From: an uncultured Odoribacter sp.
Lineage (GTDB): Bacteria; Bacteroidota; Bacteroidia; Bacteroidales; Marinifilaceae
Direction of reading: 5' to 3'
NCBI GenBank assembly: GCA_900548135.1
Contig: URJC01000015.1
Location: forward strand, 1 to 18,396
Length of the DNA: 18,396 nt
The notes under the pieces were generated by a model. That model was not told where the DNA came from. It was given only the letters and a program-made list of their open reading frames with translations, and did not search any database. Each line of letters begins with the position of its first letter. Position 1 is the first letter of the stretch. Positions 1 to 9,236 of the stretch are shown in pieces. The position numbers and the translations under genes are program-made.

Positions 1-2265
1 TTTCCATGAAGGGCTTTCTTTAGCAAATTTCTCCGTCTCTTTTTTCAGCCCTTCATTTTCTTCCAGGACTGTTTTGACGCATTCCATCAGATTCTTATTG
101 CTCTTAAACATTCTTTCCATCTCCCGGATAATGTTAAAAGAATTATTTATAAATTCTTCTGCCTTATCCGCTGTGATAGCTTCGATACGCCGTACACCCG
201 CCGACACTGAACTTTCAGATAAAATCTTAAAGAAACCAATCTGGCCAGTAGCAGCCACATGAGTACCGCCACATAACTCAATAGAATCTCCATACTTAAT
301 CACACGGACCAGGTCTCCGTATTTTTCGCCAAATATGGCAATGGCTCCCATTTCCTGAGCATTAGCAATTGGGATAGAACGGAACTCTTCCAGAGGAATA
401 TTTTTCCGGATCAATTGGTTAACAATACTGGCAACCTCAGCCAGTTGTTCCTCAGACACTTTCTGAAAATGTGAAAAGTCAAAACGTAAATGTTCATCAC
501 TCACATAAGATCCTTTTTGTTCTACATGCTTACCCAACACCTTACGTAAAGCATAGTCCAGTAAATGGGTCGCAGAATGGTTATTGGCAGTCAACACCCG
601 TTTATGTTCATCAACTTTGGCCCGGAACACCTGAGTGACATCTTCCGGCAATTTCTCTACAATATGAATAGTAAGCCCATTCTCTTTCTTCGTATCTATA
701 ATATGAATAGTCTCATTCTCACCTACAAGTAATCCGCTATCTCCGATTTGTCCGCCTCCTTCCCCATAAAAAGGAGTGATATTAAATACCAAGTGGTAAA
801 GGGTCTTATTTTTAGCGATAACTTTACGGTAACGGGTAATCTTCACATCAACCTCTGTATAATCATACCCAACAAACTCTTGTTCATCATCACTGATCAG
901 TTCAATCCAATCGTCTGTATCCACAGAAGAAGCCGAACGGGAACGTGCTTTTTGAGCTTCCATTTCAGCTTTAAACTCCCGGCGGTTAACCACCAATCCT
1001 TGTTCCCTCAGGATTAATTCTGTCAAGTCAAGCGGGAAACCATAAGTATCATACAATTCAAAAGCAACATTTCCCGGAATAGTCAGGAAATTTTCTTCTT
1101 TTGTTTTAGCAATAATCCGATCCAATAACTTGATACCTTTATCCAAAGTCCGCAGAAAAGCATTTTCTTCCTCATGAATCACTTTTTCTATCAATTCCTG
1201 CTGAGCTACCAATTCAGGATAATGTCTTCCCATCACTTCTATTAATACAGGTACCAACCGATACATGAAAGCTTCTTTCTGATTCAGATAGGTATAAGCA
1301 TAACGAACGGCCCGGCGAAGGATACGCCGGATAACATAACCGGCTTTTACATTGGAAGGCAATTGTCCATCAGTAATAGAAAAAGATATAGTACGTAAAT
1401 GGTCAGCAATAACACGCATAGCCACATCCGACTCATGTGCATCTCCATATTGAATCCCACAAAGCTTAGCAATTTCTCCGATGATTGGAGTAAAAACATC
1501 CGTGTCATAATTCGAAGTTTTCCCTTGCACAGCCATACACAGCCGTTCAAATCCCATTCCGGTATCCACATGGTGGTTCGGAAGATTTTCCAAACTTCCA
1601 TCCGCTTTACGGTTATATTGCATAAATACCAGATTCCAGATTTCAATAACCAATGGGTTATCCTGATTTACAAGCTCGCGTCCTGATTTTAATTCACGTT
1701 CGGCCTCAGACCGAAGATCTATGTGAATTTCAGAACACGGACCGCAAGGTCCCATATCCCCCATTTCCCAGAAATTATCTTTCTTATTTCCAAACAGAAT
1801 ACGCTCTTCTGGCAAATAATTCATCCAAATGTTCCTAGCCTCAACGTCTTGTTCCAAACCGTCTTCCTGACTACCTTCAAAGACAGTTGCATACAAGCGG
1901 TTTTTGTCCAGCTTCATGACCTCTGTCAAAAATTCCCAGGCATAAGCAATTGCCTCTTCTTTAAAATAATCGCCAAACGACCAGTTACCCAGCATTTCAA
2001 ACATCGTATGATGATATGTATCATGCCCAACTTCCTCCAGGTCATTGTGTTTTCCGGATACCCGGAGACATTTTTGAGAATCCGCGACACGACGGTGCTT
2101 CGGACTTATATTACCAAGGATTATATCCTTGAATTGATTCATTCCGGCGTTGGTAAACATCAACGTAGGATCATCTTTAATGACCATTGGAGCAGAAGGT
2201 ACAATAATGTGCCCTTTACTCTCAAAAAAATCCAGAAACTTTTGTCTGATCTCTGCTGATTTCAT
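1..2265 (-). CDS. alaS: Alanine--tRNA ligase, C-terminus cut by window edge
   Basis: Class II aminoacyl-tRNA synthetase that charges tRNA-Ala with alanine in the cytoplasm and hydrolyses mischarged Ser/Gly-tRNA-Ala. The frame is open from the ATG at 2265 to the window edge, giving 755 residues of a protein usually near 870. The start reads [14 protein letters not shown], the usual AlaRS N-terminus, followed by the expected [20 protein letters not shown] region of the catalytic core. The editing-domain zinc motif is intact: HSATH at residues 563-567 and C665-x3-H669 (within CGGTH). The missing part is the rest of the C-terminal oligomerisation (C-Ala) domain. The gene is divergent from the M23 peptidase gene, with 196 bases between the two starts. 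No frameshift is seen. Identification is very secure; only the C-terminus is unobserved. Confidence 0.97.
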   Translation of the reverse strand, partial: MKSAEIRQKFLDFFESKGHIIVPSAPMVIKDDPTLMFTNAGMNQFKDIILGNISPKHRRVADSQKCLRVSGKHNDLEEVGHDTYHHTMFEMLGNWSFGDYFKEEAIAYAWEFLTEVMKLDKNRLYATVFEGSQEDGLEQDVEARNIWMNYLPEERILFGNKKDNFWEMGDMGPCGPCSEIHIDLRSEAERELKSGRELVNQDNPLVIEIWNLVFMQYNRKADGSLENLPNHHVDTGMGFERLCMAVQGKTSNYDTDVFTPIIGEIAKLCGIQYGDAHESDVAMRVIADHLRTISFSITDGQLPSNVKAGYVIRRILRRAVRYAYTYLNQKEAFMYRLVPVLIEVMGRHYPELVAQQELIEKVIHEEENAFLRTLDKGIKLLDRIIAKTKEENFLTIPGNVAFELYDTYGFPLDLTELILREQGLVVNRREFKAEMEAQKARSRSASSVDTDDWIELISDDEQEFVGYDYTEVDVKITRYRKVIAKNKTLYHLVFNITPFYGEGGGQIGDSGLLVGENETIHIIDTKKENGLTIHIVEKLPEDVTQVFRAKVDEHKRVLTANNHSATHLLDYALRKVLGKHVEQKGSYVSDEHLRFDFSHFQKVSEEQLAEVASIVNQLIRKNIPLEEFRSIPIANAQEMGAIAIFGEKYGDLVRVIKYGDSIELCGGTHVAATGQIGFFKILSESSVSAGVRRIEAITADKAEEFINNSFNIIREMERMFKSNKNLMECVKTVLEENEGLKKETEKFAKESPSWK

Positions 2266-2401
2266 AATTTTAAACGTACTAAATAGTAATGTACTCCTGG
2301 TCCCCTCTTTTTACCTTCGGCACAACAGCCAATAAAAATTTATGTGTCCGGGGATATTAAACATACAATTCACTGACTTATAATGCTGACACGAAATAGA
2401 A

Positions 2402-2431
2402 TTGCAAAATTAGATTATTTCTTTAACTTTG
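2402..2431 (+). promoter_or_regulatory. Bacteroidota-type promoter for the M23 peptidase gene
   Basis: TTG at 2402-2404 and TAACTTTG at 2424-2431 are separated by 19 bases, which matches the -33/-7 arrangement of the primary sigma factor in Bacteroidota. The predicted start of transcription lies a few bases past 2431, leaving a leader of about 25 bases before the ATG at 2462. This promoter probably serves the four-gene run M23-merR-nif3-zinc ribbon. Confidence 0.65.
2405..2412 (-). promoter_or_regulatory. Possible alaS promoter -7 box
   Basis: Read on the minus strand this is TAATTTTG, an exact match to the Bacteroidota -7 consensus TAnnTTTG, about 140 bases upstream of the alaS ATG. No clear TTTG lies at the expected -33 distance, so the call is weak. 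It sits between the -33 and -7 boxes of the plus-strand promoter for the M23 gene. Confidence 0.25.
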
Positions 2432-2461
2432 CATCGAAAAATATCAATTTTATAGAAAAAA

Positions 2462-3433
2462 ATGGCGAAAACAGGTTATCGTTTTAATCCCGAAACGCTG
2501 TCTTACGACAAAATACACATTTCTTTCAAGAAAAAACTATGGTCTTTGATTGTTAAATTTTTTCAAAGTCTGTCTCTGGCATTGGTTATTTTCCTGGTGG
2601 TCTCTGCATTTATTGATTCTCCCAAAGAAAAAGCATTGAAACGGGAAAAAGAAGAAATCCTGGCTCAATACCATATATTAAATAATCAGATCAATCAATT
2701 GGATGAAGTGCTTAAAAACCTTGAAAACCGCGATGATAATATTTACCGGGTTATATTCGAATCAGAACCCATAGACGCTTCAATCCGCCGTGCTGGTTCA
2801 GGAGGTGTTAATAAATACGAGGCTCTAAAAGACATGGATAATGCAGAACTGATTATTAATACCAGCAAGAAACTGGATGAACTTGCAAAAGCCATGTATA
2901 TCCAAAGCAAATCTTACGACGAAATAGAAACTTTGGCTAAAAATAAAATTGATATGCTGGCTTCTATTCCGGCAATTCTCCCTGTATCTTTAAAAAATAA
3001 AACCACCCGGTTTTCTTCTTCTTTCGGTTATCGTATCCATTCCATCTACAAAACCGTAAAACTACATGCAGGAATGGACTTTTCCGGAGCCGTAGGCACC
3101 CCAATTTATGCAACAGGAAACGGGAAAGTAGTCTATGCAGAAATACATCAGGGGTATGGCAAATCGGTCTTAATTGATCACGGATTCAATTACCAGACCT
3201 TATATGCGCACCTGAACAACTATAATGTTAGGGCCGGTCAAAAAGTTAAAAGAGGGGATATCATTGGATACATGGGAAACACAGGAATGTCAACTGGCCC
3301 TCACATCCATTACGAAGTAAAGAAAAATGGTATCCCGGTAGACCCGATTAACTACTATTTTAATGATCTGACTGCCGACGAATATGATCAGCTTGTAACA
3401 GAAGCCAATAATAATGGACAGACAATGGACTAA
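2462..3433 (+). CDS. Membrane-anchored M23 family metallopeptidase (peptidoglycan endopeptidase)
   Basis: A 323-residue LytM/M23 protein likely to cleave peptidoglycan cross-links in the periplasm. A basic cytoplasmic tail (residues 1-28) precedes one transmembrane helix at about 29-51, then a charged coiled coil at about 55-92, a linker, and the M23 domain at about 182-298. The active-site set is complete: zinc ligands H202, D206 (HAGMD) and H283 (GPHIHYE), with H250 (LYAH) and H281 as catalytic histidines. This suggests an active enzyme and not a degenerate EnvC/NlpD-type activator, although the coiled-coil architecture is shared with those. It is the first gene after a good promoter, and its stop codon lies five bases before the start of the MerR gene, so the two are probably co-transcribed. 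The specific cell-wall substrate cannot be told. Confidence 0.9.
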   Translation: MAKTGYRFNPETLSYDKIHISFKKKLWSLIVKFFQSLSLALVIFLVVSAFIDSPKEKALKREKEEILAQYHILNNQINQLDEVLKNLENRDDNIYRVIFESEPIDASIRRAGSGGVNKYEALKDMDNAELIINTSKKLDELAKAMYIQSKSYDEIETLAKNKIDMLASIPAILPVSLKNKTTRFSSSFGYRIHSIYKTVKLHAGMDFSGAVGTPIYATGNGKVVYAEIHQGYGKSVLIDHGFNYQTLYAHLNNYNVRAGQKVKRGDIIGYMGNTGMSTGPHIHYEVKKNGIPVDPINYYFNDLTADEYDQLVTEANNNGQTMD

Positions 3434-3437
3434 TGTT

Positions 3438-3773
3438 ATGGAACAAGACAACAAACCCTTAAAAGTGTATTATTCAATCGGCGAAGTAGCCGATATGTTT
3501 GGAGTTAATACTTCTCTGATTCGTTTCTGGGAAAAAGAATTTGATGTTATCAAACCGCATAAAAATAAAAAGGGGAACCGACAATTTACAAAAGCTGATA
3601 TAGACAACTTTCACCTGATATATCATTTGGTAAAAGAAAAAGGGATGACACTCAAGGGGGCCCAACTAAAGATCCGGGAAAACAAAATTGAAACGGAAAC
3701 TAATTTTGAAGTCATCAAACGTTTGAAGGCTATTAAAGAAGAATTATTGTCTATTAAAGAACAATTACAATAA
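3438..3773 (+). CDS. MerR family transcriptional regulator, short form
   Basis: A 111-residue DNA-binding protein. The winged helix-turn-helix begins at YYSIGEVADMFGV (residues 11-23) and continues with NTSLIRFWEKEFD and the wing region KGNRQF, the standard MerR N-terminal fold. A second helical part and a short C-terminal coiled coil (about 85-111) for dimerisation follow. There is no effector-binding domain and no cysteine cluster for metal or redox sensing, so the signal, if any, is unknown. I chose the ATG at 3438, which gives MEQDN. An in-frame ATG at 3414 would add eight residues but lies inside the M23 gene. The five-base spacing to the M23 stop codon suggests one transcript. This M23-MerR pairing may reflect cell-envelope regulation, but that is inference. 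Confidence 0.88.
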   Translation: MEQDNKPLKVYYSIGEVADMFGVNTSLIRFWEKEFDVIKPHKNKKGNRQFTKADIDNFHLIYHLVKEKGMTLKGAQLKIRENKIETETNFEVIKRLKAIKEELLSIKEQLQ

Positions 3774-3820
3774 CAGGCATTGATACTGTATTTGTAATCT
3801 TACCTGAACGAATAATCATT

Positions 3821-4912
3821 ATGTTGATAAAAGACATCATTGCTCTCATTGAAGAATTCGCCCCCCTCAGCCTACAAGAAAATTATGACAACGCAGGTTT
3901 AATATGCGGTAATCCGGAAGCAAAAGTAAAATCAATATTACTCACGATCGACATTACTGAAGAAGTCATTGATGAAGCCATCAACGAGGGGCATAATCTC
4001 ATTTTGTCCCATCATCCGCTTATTTTCCAAGGAATAAAAAACCTTCTTCCTGATACTTATATCAAACGGTGTTTAATCAAAGCTATCCGTCACGACCTGA
4101 ATATCTACTCAGCACACACGAACTTGGATGCCGTAATTCACGGAGTGAGTGGCCGTATGGCAGACAAACTGGGACTTGTGAATCAAAAAATATTGGAAAC
4201 GACCGGCAAATTATTTTGCCTGACTTTCTATACTCCAACAGCAAGTGCTGAAAAAGTGCGCATGGCAGTTTTAAATTGTGGTGGCGGACATATTGGAAAT
4301 TATAGCCACTGTTCTTTCAACAACCCAGGCAAAGGAACATTTTTAGCACAACCAGGAACTCATCCTTATGCCGGAGAGATTGGAAAACTCCATACAGAAA
4401 CTGAAATCAAAACAGAAATCACGGTTCCGGACTACCTATTAAACAAATGTATTCAGACTTTAAAAGCAGTGCATCCCTATGAAGAACCGGTATGGAATGT
4501 CATTTGTTTGGAAAACACCAATCCGGTCACGGGATTTGGCATCATAGGAGAATTACCTGAAGCCATTGACAGTTATTCCTTTCTATACCAGATAAAAGAA
4601 ACTTTTGGTTGCAAGCTCATTCGCCATACCTCCATTTGTAAACCCCAGATTCAAAAAGTAGCGGTTTGCGGGGGTTCAGGAGCCTTCCTTACTAAAAGTG
4701 CAATTGCACAACAAGCCGACATTTTTATTACAGGAGATTATAAGTATCACGATTTTTTCAATGCCGGAAATAAGTTGATTATTGCCGATATCGGCCACTA
4801 TGAAAGCGAACAGTTCACAAAAGAGATCTTTTATGAGTTAGTTACAAAAAAAATATCTAACTTTGCAGTTCAGTTTTCGAAGGTCATTACAAATCCTATC
4901 AGCTATTTATAG
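3821..4912 (+). CDS. NIF3/DUF34 family metal-binding protein
   Basis: A 363-residue protein of the conserved NIF3 (DUF34) family, often annotated as Nif3-like dinuclear metal centre protein or GTP cyclohydrolase I type 2-like; its in vivo role is not settled. The length shows the long form, in which a PII-like/CutA-like domain (about residues 130-235, including HPYEEPVW) is inserted between the two NIF3 halves. Metal ligands are visible: H64 and H65 (SHHPLIF), D103 (AHTNLD), and H326 with E330 (GHYESE). The second half also has CGGSGAFL and ITGDYKYHD. It follows the MerR gene by 47 bases and precedes the zinc-ribbon gene, a pairing seen in many bacteria and suggesting a shared role. Intact, with no anomalies. 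Confidence 0.92.
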   Translation: MLIKDIIALIEEFAPLSLQENYDNAGLICGNPEAKVKSILLTIDITEEVIDEAINEGHNLILSHHPLIFQGIKNLLPDTYIKRCLIKAIRHDLNIYSAHTNLDAVIHGVSGRMADKLGLVNQKILETTGKLFCLTFYTPTASAEKVRMAVLNCGGGHIGNYSHCSFNNPGKGTFLAQPGTHPYAGEIGKLHTETEIKTEITVPDYLLNKCIQTLKAVHPYEEPVWNVICLENTNPVTGFGIIGELPEAIDSYSFLYQIKETFGCKLIRHTSICKPQIQKVAVCGGSGAFLTKSAIAQQADIFITGDYKYHDFFNAGNKLIIADIGHYESEQFTKEIFYELVTKKISNFAVQFSKVITNPISYL

Positions 4913-4933
4913 TGATCATAGAATGATTGAAAT

Positions 4934-4962
4934 CTGTAACTTGTAACCTGTTAACTTGTAAC
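4934..4962 (+). repeat. Four tandem TTGTAAC-like heptamers upstream of the zinc-ribbon gene
   Basis: Four head-to-tail units are visible: CTGTAAC, TTGTAAC, CTGTTAAC and TTGTAAC. The 10-mer AACTTGTAAC occurs exactly twice (4938-4947 and 4953-4962), 15 bases apart. The array fills most of the gap between the NIF3 stop codon and the next ATG, ending nine bases before it. Function unknown. Confidence 0.7.
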
Positions 4963-4971
4963 GAAATTTAT

Positions 4972-5814
4972 ATGGCAACAAACAACAATGAAAAACTGCA
5001 AGAACTTTCTGTTGAAGAAAAATTGCAGCATCTTTACGAATTACAACGCATTGATACGGAAATTGATAAGATCAGAACTCTGAGAGGTGAACTTCCTCTG
5101 GAAGTACAGGATTTGGAAGATGAAATTGCCGGTCTGGAAACTCGTTTGGAAAATCTGAAAAATGAGATCAATGAAGCCGATAAGAGCGTATCTACGAAAA
5201 AACAGGAAATCACCAAATCAGAAGAACTGATAAAAAAATATACCGAACAGTTAGACAATGTTCGAAATAATCGGGAATATGACGCTCTAACCAAAGAAGT
5301 GGAATTCCAGAAATTGGAAATTGAACTTCAGAACAAGCGTATCCGTGAAGCTCAAAAAACAAAAGCTGAAAAAGAAGTCAATCTGGAAATTTCCAGTAAG
5401 CAGTATGAAGAAAAAAAAGCTGACCTGGATGCTAAAAAGGCTGAGCTGGATGATATCATCGCTGAAACCCATAAAGACGAAGAAGCGTTGATACAAAAAT
5501 CTGAAGATTTATCTCAAAATATAGAAGAACGTTTGTTAACCGCCTATCGGAAAATCCGTTCTAATGCCCGCAATGGTCTGGCAGTCGTCACTGTTGACCG
5601 GGATGCCTGCGGTGGGTGTTTCAACAAAATTCCACCACAGCGGCAATTGGATATCCGTTCCCGGAAAAAAATTATCGTCTGTGAATATTGCGGACGTATC
5701 CTGATCGATAAATATATCTGTGACTACGACGGCAGCATGCAGAAAGCAGATCTTGAATCAGCGATGGAAGCTCAAAAGAAAAAGAGTAGAAGAATTAAAA
5801 AATCTGATGAATAA
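4972..5814 (+). CDS. C4-type zinc-ribbon, coiled-coil protein
   Basis: A 280-residue cytoplasmic protein. A long charged coiled coil spans roughly residues 15-195 and is followed by a zinc ribbon (zf-RING_7/DUF164-like) with four cysteines: C213-x2-C216 (CGGC) and C237-x2-C240 (CEYC). A basic tail ending in KKKSRRIKKSDE suggests nucleic-acid contact. The family is widespread and often lies beside NIF3, as here, but its molecular function is not well defined. I start at the ATG at 4972; an in-frame TTG at 4927 would add 15 residues read from the tandem repeat and is unlikely. A strong terminator follows directly, so this is probably the last gene of the M23-merR-nif3 unit. Confidence 0.88.
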   Translation: MATNNNEKLQELSVEEKLQHLYELQRIDTEIDKIRTLRGELPLEVQDLEDEIAGLETRLENLKNEINEADKSVSTKKQEITKSEELIKKYTEQLDNVRNNREYDALTKEVEFQKLEIELQNKRIREAQKTKAEKEVNLEISSKQYEEKKADLDAKKAELDDIIAETHKDEEALIQKSEDLSQNIEERLLTAYRKIRSNARNGLAVVTVDRDACGGCFNKIPPQRQLDIRSRKKIIVCEYCGRILIDKYICDYDGSMQKADLESAMEAQKKKSRRIKKSDE

Positions 5815-5815
5815 G

Positions 5816-5840
5816 AAAAAGCTGCCTAGGCAGCTTTTTT
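5816..5840 (+). terminator. Intrinsic terminator after the zinc-ribbon gene
   Basis: An A-tract, then GCTGC-CTAG-GCAGC, then six T. With the A/T tracts pairing, the stem is about ten base pairs. It begins two bases after the stop codon of the zinc-ribbon gene and separates that unit from valS. The symmetry means it could also work from the other strand. Confidence 0.9.
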
Positions 5841-5896
5841 ATTGTAAATGATAAATCACTCAGTCTGGATAATCTAAAATCTAAAAATTTTTAAGC

Positions 5897-8518
5897 ATGG
5901 TTGCTACAAATTACAATCCGCAAGAAAGCGAAGAGAGATGGTACAAATATTGGATGGACCATAAACTATTCCATTCAGAAGTTGACAACAGCAAAGAACC
6001 TTATTGCATTGTCATCCCTCCTCCTAATGTCACCGGAGTTCTCCACATGGGGCACATGCTCAATAATACCATACAGGATGCATTGGTTCGCCGTGCCCGC
6101 CTGCAAGGAAAAAATGCGTGTTGGGTGCCGGGTACGGATCATGCTTCTATTGCTACCGAAGCAAAAGTAGTAGCCAAGTTAAAAGGAGAAGGAATAAAAA
6201 AAACTGACCTGACCCGGGAAGAATTTCTAAAACATGCCTGGGACTGGACTCATACTCATGGAGGAATCATCCTGAAACAGTTAAAACGCCTGGGAGCTTC
6301 TTGCGATTGGGATCGTACTGCTTTTACCATGGATGAGATTCGCAGTGAAAGCGTCCTAAAAGTATTTGTAGACCTTTACAATAAAGGATTGATATACAGA
6401 GGAGTACGGATGGTCAATTGGGATCCCGCTGCTCTGACAGCTCTTTCTGACGAAGAAGTAATTTATAAAGAAGAACATAGCAAATTATACTACCTCCGGT
6501 ATAAAATCGAGGGTGAGGATGGTTATGCCATCGTCGCTACTACACGTCCGGAAACAATCATGGGGGATACAGCGATGTGTATCAATCCCAATGATCCGAA
6601 AAACCAGCATTTACGAGGAAAAAAAGTAATCGTGCCGCTTGTAAACCGAGTGATACCGGTAATAGAAGATGATTATGTTGACATCGAATTTGGAACAGGT
6701 TGCCTGAAAGTGACTCCGGCACATGATGTAAACGACTATATGCTGGGAGAAAAATATAATTTACCTTCCATCGACATATTTAACGATAACGGAACTCTGA
6801 GTGAAGCTGCGGGTCTTTATGTCGGCATGGACCGTTTCAAGGTAAGGGAGCAAATTGAAAAAGACCTGCAAGAAGCAAATCTGCTTGAAAAGGTAGAAGC
6901 ATACACCAATAATGTAGGCTTTTCTGAGCGTACCAATGTTCCTATTGAGCCTAAATTGTCTATGCAATGGTTCTTAAAAATGGAGCACCTGGCACAAATA
7001 GCCTTAACCCCTGTCATGAACGATGACATCCGTTTTTTCCCTGCAAAATTTAAAAATACTTACCGCCACTGGATGGAGAACATCAAAGACTGGTGTATTA
7101 GCCGGCAATTGTGGTGGGGACACCGTATTCCAGCATGGTATCTACCCGAAGGAGGATATGTTGTTGCAGCCAATGAAGAGGAAGCCCTGAAATTAGCCCG
7201 TAAAAAAACAGGTAATGATCAGCTGCAACTGACCGATCTTCGTCAGGATGAAGATTGTCTGGATACCTGGTTCTCTTCCTGGCTATGGCCGATTTCTCTG
7301 TTTGACGGTATTAATAATCCTGATAATCCTGAGATCAATTATTACTATCCTACAAACGATCTGGTAACCGGCCCGGACATTATCTTTTTCTGGGTTGCCC
7401 GTATGATTATGGCCGGTTATGAATATGAGGGAAAAATGCCATTCCGGAATGTATATTTCACGGGTATAGTCCGTGACAAACTAGGACGTAAAATGTCAAA
7501 GTCTCTGGGAAATTCCCCCGACCCGCTCGACCTGATTGATAAATACGGCGCCGATGGCGTGCGTGTGGGGATGTTATTATGTGCTCCGGCAGGTGGGGAT
7601 CTACTATTCGACGAGAGTTTACCGGAACAAGGACGTAACTTTGCCACCAAAATGTGGAATGCCTTTAAATTGGTAAAATCCTGGGAAGTTGCAGACATCA
7701 AACAACCGGAACATTCCCGTTTAGCCATCCAATGGTTCACCAGTTTATTAAACAAGACCAACGAAACATTAAATATTCAATTCAAGCAATACCGGATTTC
7801 TGAAGCTTTAATGACGGTTTATACCACTTTCAGGGATGAGTTCTCTTCCTGGCTGCTGGAGATAATCAAACCAGCTTACGGACAGCCTATAGACCGTCTC
7901 ACCTACGAACAGACGATCAACATTTTCGAACAGTTATTACAGCAACTTCATCCTTTTATGCCTTTCATTACTGAAGAAATATGGCAATCCTTACGCAGTC
8001 GTAAATCCGGTGAAAGCATCATGATTTCCCTGCTTCCCCAACCCACGGAATATGAAGAACAATTGCTAAATCAATTTGAAGCAGTCAAAGATATTATTGT
8101 CGGTATCCGGAATATCCGGAAACAAAACAACGTTGCTTTCAAAGAATGTCTGGACTTGAAAATAAAACAAAACGACCGTTATCCGGCCACTTTTACCAGC
8201 ATCATCAGCAAAATGGGCAACCTGACTTCCATTGAAACTATAAACGAAGCCGTTAAGGGTGCCTGGAGTTTCATGGTGGATACAGTAGAATATTTCATCC
8301 CAGCCAGCGGACAAATCAATACCGAAGAAATGAAAGTCAAACTACAAGAAGAACTGGCTTATACCCGTGGTTTCCTAACTTCTGTAATGAAAAAGCTCAG
8401 TAATGAAAAATTTGTCAACGGGGCACCTGCCCAAGTAGTTGCCAACGAACGCAAAAAACAAGCAGATGCAGAGGCCAAAATCGCTGCTATAGAGTCCCAA
8501 TTGGCAGAATTGAAATAA
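5897..8518 (+). CDS. valS: Valine--tRNA ligase
   Basis: Class I aminoacyl-tRNA synthetase that charges tRNA-Val. The 873-residue length is normal. [15 protein letters not shown] carries the HIGH signature as HMGH at residues 50-53, and the KMSKS loop is at 532-536 ([10 protein letters not shown]). The CP1 editing domain is recognised by [12 protein letters not shown], which removes threonine mischarged on tRNA-Val. [17 protein letters not shown] and the ETWFSS-like [10 protein letters not shown] follow in order. The C-terminal anticodon-binding domain is followed by a coiled-coil arm (about 805-873) typical of ValRS. It lies downstream of a strong terminator and must have its own promoter in the 56 bases before the ATG, where a tandem TCTAAAA pair (5873-5886) is the only feature I note. 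The sirtuin ORF begins 18 bases after its stop. Confidence 0.98.
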   Translation: MVATNYNPQESEERWYKYWMDHKLFHSEVDNSKEPYCIVIPPPNVTGVLHMGHMLNNTIQDALVRRARLQGKNACWVPGTDHASIATEAKVVAKLKGEGIKKTDLTREEFLKHAWDWTHTHGGIILKQLKRLGASCDWDRTAFTMDEIRSESVLKVFVDLYNKGLIYRGVRMVNWDPAALTALSDEEVIYKEEHSKLYYLRYKIEGEDGYAIVATTRPETIMGDTAMCINPNDPKNQHLRGKKVIVPLVNRVIPVIEDDYVDIEFGTGCLKVTPAHDVNDYMLGEKYNLPSIDIFNDNGTLSEAAGLYVGMDRFKVREQIEKDLQEANLLEKVEAYTNNVGFSERTNVPIEPKLSMQWFLKMEHLAQIALTPVMNDDIRFFPAKFKNTYRHWMENIKDWCISRQLWWGHRIPAWYLPEGGYVVAANEEEALKLARKKTGNDQLQLTDLRQDEDCLDTWFSSWLWPISLFDGINNPDNPEINYYYPTNDLVTGPDIIFFWVARMIMAGYEYEGKMPFRNVYFTGIVRDKLGRKMSKSLGNSPDPLDLIDKYGADGVRVGMLLCAPAGGDLLFDESLPEQGRNFATKMWNAFKLVKSWEVADIKQPEHSRLAIQWFTSLLNKTNETLNIQFKQYRISEALMTVYTTFRDEFSSWLLEIIKPAYGQPIDRLTYEQTINIFEQLLQQLHPFMPFITEEIWQSLRSRKSGESIMISLLPQPTEYEEQLLNQFEAVKDIIVGIRNIRKQNNVAFKECLDLKIKQNDRYPATFTSIISKMGNLTSIETINEAVKGAWSFMVDTVEYFIPASGQINTEEMKVKLQEELAYTRGFLTSVMKKLSNEKFVNGAPAQVVANERKKQADAEAKIAAIESQLAELK

Positions 8519-8536
8519 CCAAAAACCAAACCTTTA

Positions 8537-9222
8537 ATGATGAAATTAGTCATATTAACAGGGGCAGGCATGAGTGCTGAAAGCGGAATAAAAACTTTCC
8601 GTGACAGTGACGGACTATGGGAGAGCTACCGGATTGAAGACGTTTGTACCCCGGAAGCCTTAGAACGTAACCCGGAATTAGTCATCAATTTCTATAATGA
8701 AAGGCGCAAACAATTATATGACGCAGCACCCAATGCAGGCCATAAAGGTTTGGTCTCGAAAAATATTTTGATGTACAGATTATTACTCAAAATATTGACG
8801 ATCTCCACGAACGGGCCGGTAGTAAACAGGTACTTCATTTACATGGAGAATTAAAAAAAGTCCGCAGCAGTAAAAATCCGAATCTGATTTACGACCTGGA
8901 AGGTTGGAAATTAAAACCCGGAACTCTTTGTGAGGATGGGTCTATGCTTCGTCCCCATGTTGTTTTTTTCGGTGAAGCAGTTCCCAACATTGAACCAGCC
9001 ACCGAATTGGTTCGCCAAGCAGACATTTTCGTCATTATCGGAACCTCTTTGGCTGTATATCCGGCAGCAAGTTTATTGCATTATGCCCCTGAGAGTATAC
9101 CAGTCTTTGTTATCGATCCGCATATTCCTGCTGACGCCCGCCGCCGAAACTTTCATCTGATCGAAAAAGGAGCTTCCCAAGGAGTAGCCGAATTAAAAAA
9201 ATTATTGAATATACCTGATTAA
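8537..9222 (+). pseudogene. SIR2-family NAD-dependent protein deacylase, frameshifted
   Basis: Together the two frames encode a CobB-like sirtuin that would remove acyl groups from lysine using NAD. Frame one (8537-8854) gives [21 protein letters not shown], the NAD-binding start, and Y53-x2-R56 in FYNERRKQ, the signature of class III (SIRT5/CobB-type) desuccinylases. Homology then moves to another frame near 8752-8764: [26 protein letters not shown] with the catalytic histidine, GEAVP, IIGTSLAVYPA, ending at 9222. Frame one stops at 8854 with about 30 unrelated residues, so it lacks the catalytic histidine. Restoring the frame needs one inserted base, or four; the helix before KYFD looks about two residues short, so a 4-base deletion is plausible. 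The zinc-ribbon cysteines are absent; only one Cys lies in that region. It is tightly spaced between valS and rlmD. It may be a true pseudogene, strain polymorphism or sequencing error. Confidence 0.88.
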
Positions 9223-9236
9223 TAAGAACAATACGT

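Noticed and set aside
748..2335. Several plus-strand open frames opposite alaS
   Set aside because: They are antisense shadows of the alaS frame, which carries all AlaRS motifs.
3414..3437. Upstream in-frame ATG start for the MerR gene
   Set aside because: It lies within the M23 coding sequence and adds residues not needed by the MerR domain; the ATG at 3438 follows the M23 stop by a few bases.
8755..8766. Programmed -1 frameshift to make full-length sirtuin at the A-run near 8759-8763
   Set aside because: The A-run is only five bases, the heptamer in frame is G-AAA-AAT, which does not fit X-XXY-YYZ, and no stimulatory structure is obvious. A lesion or error is simpler.
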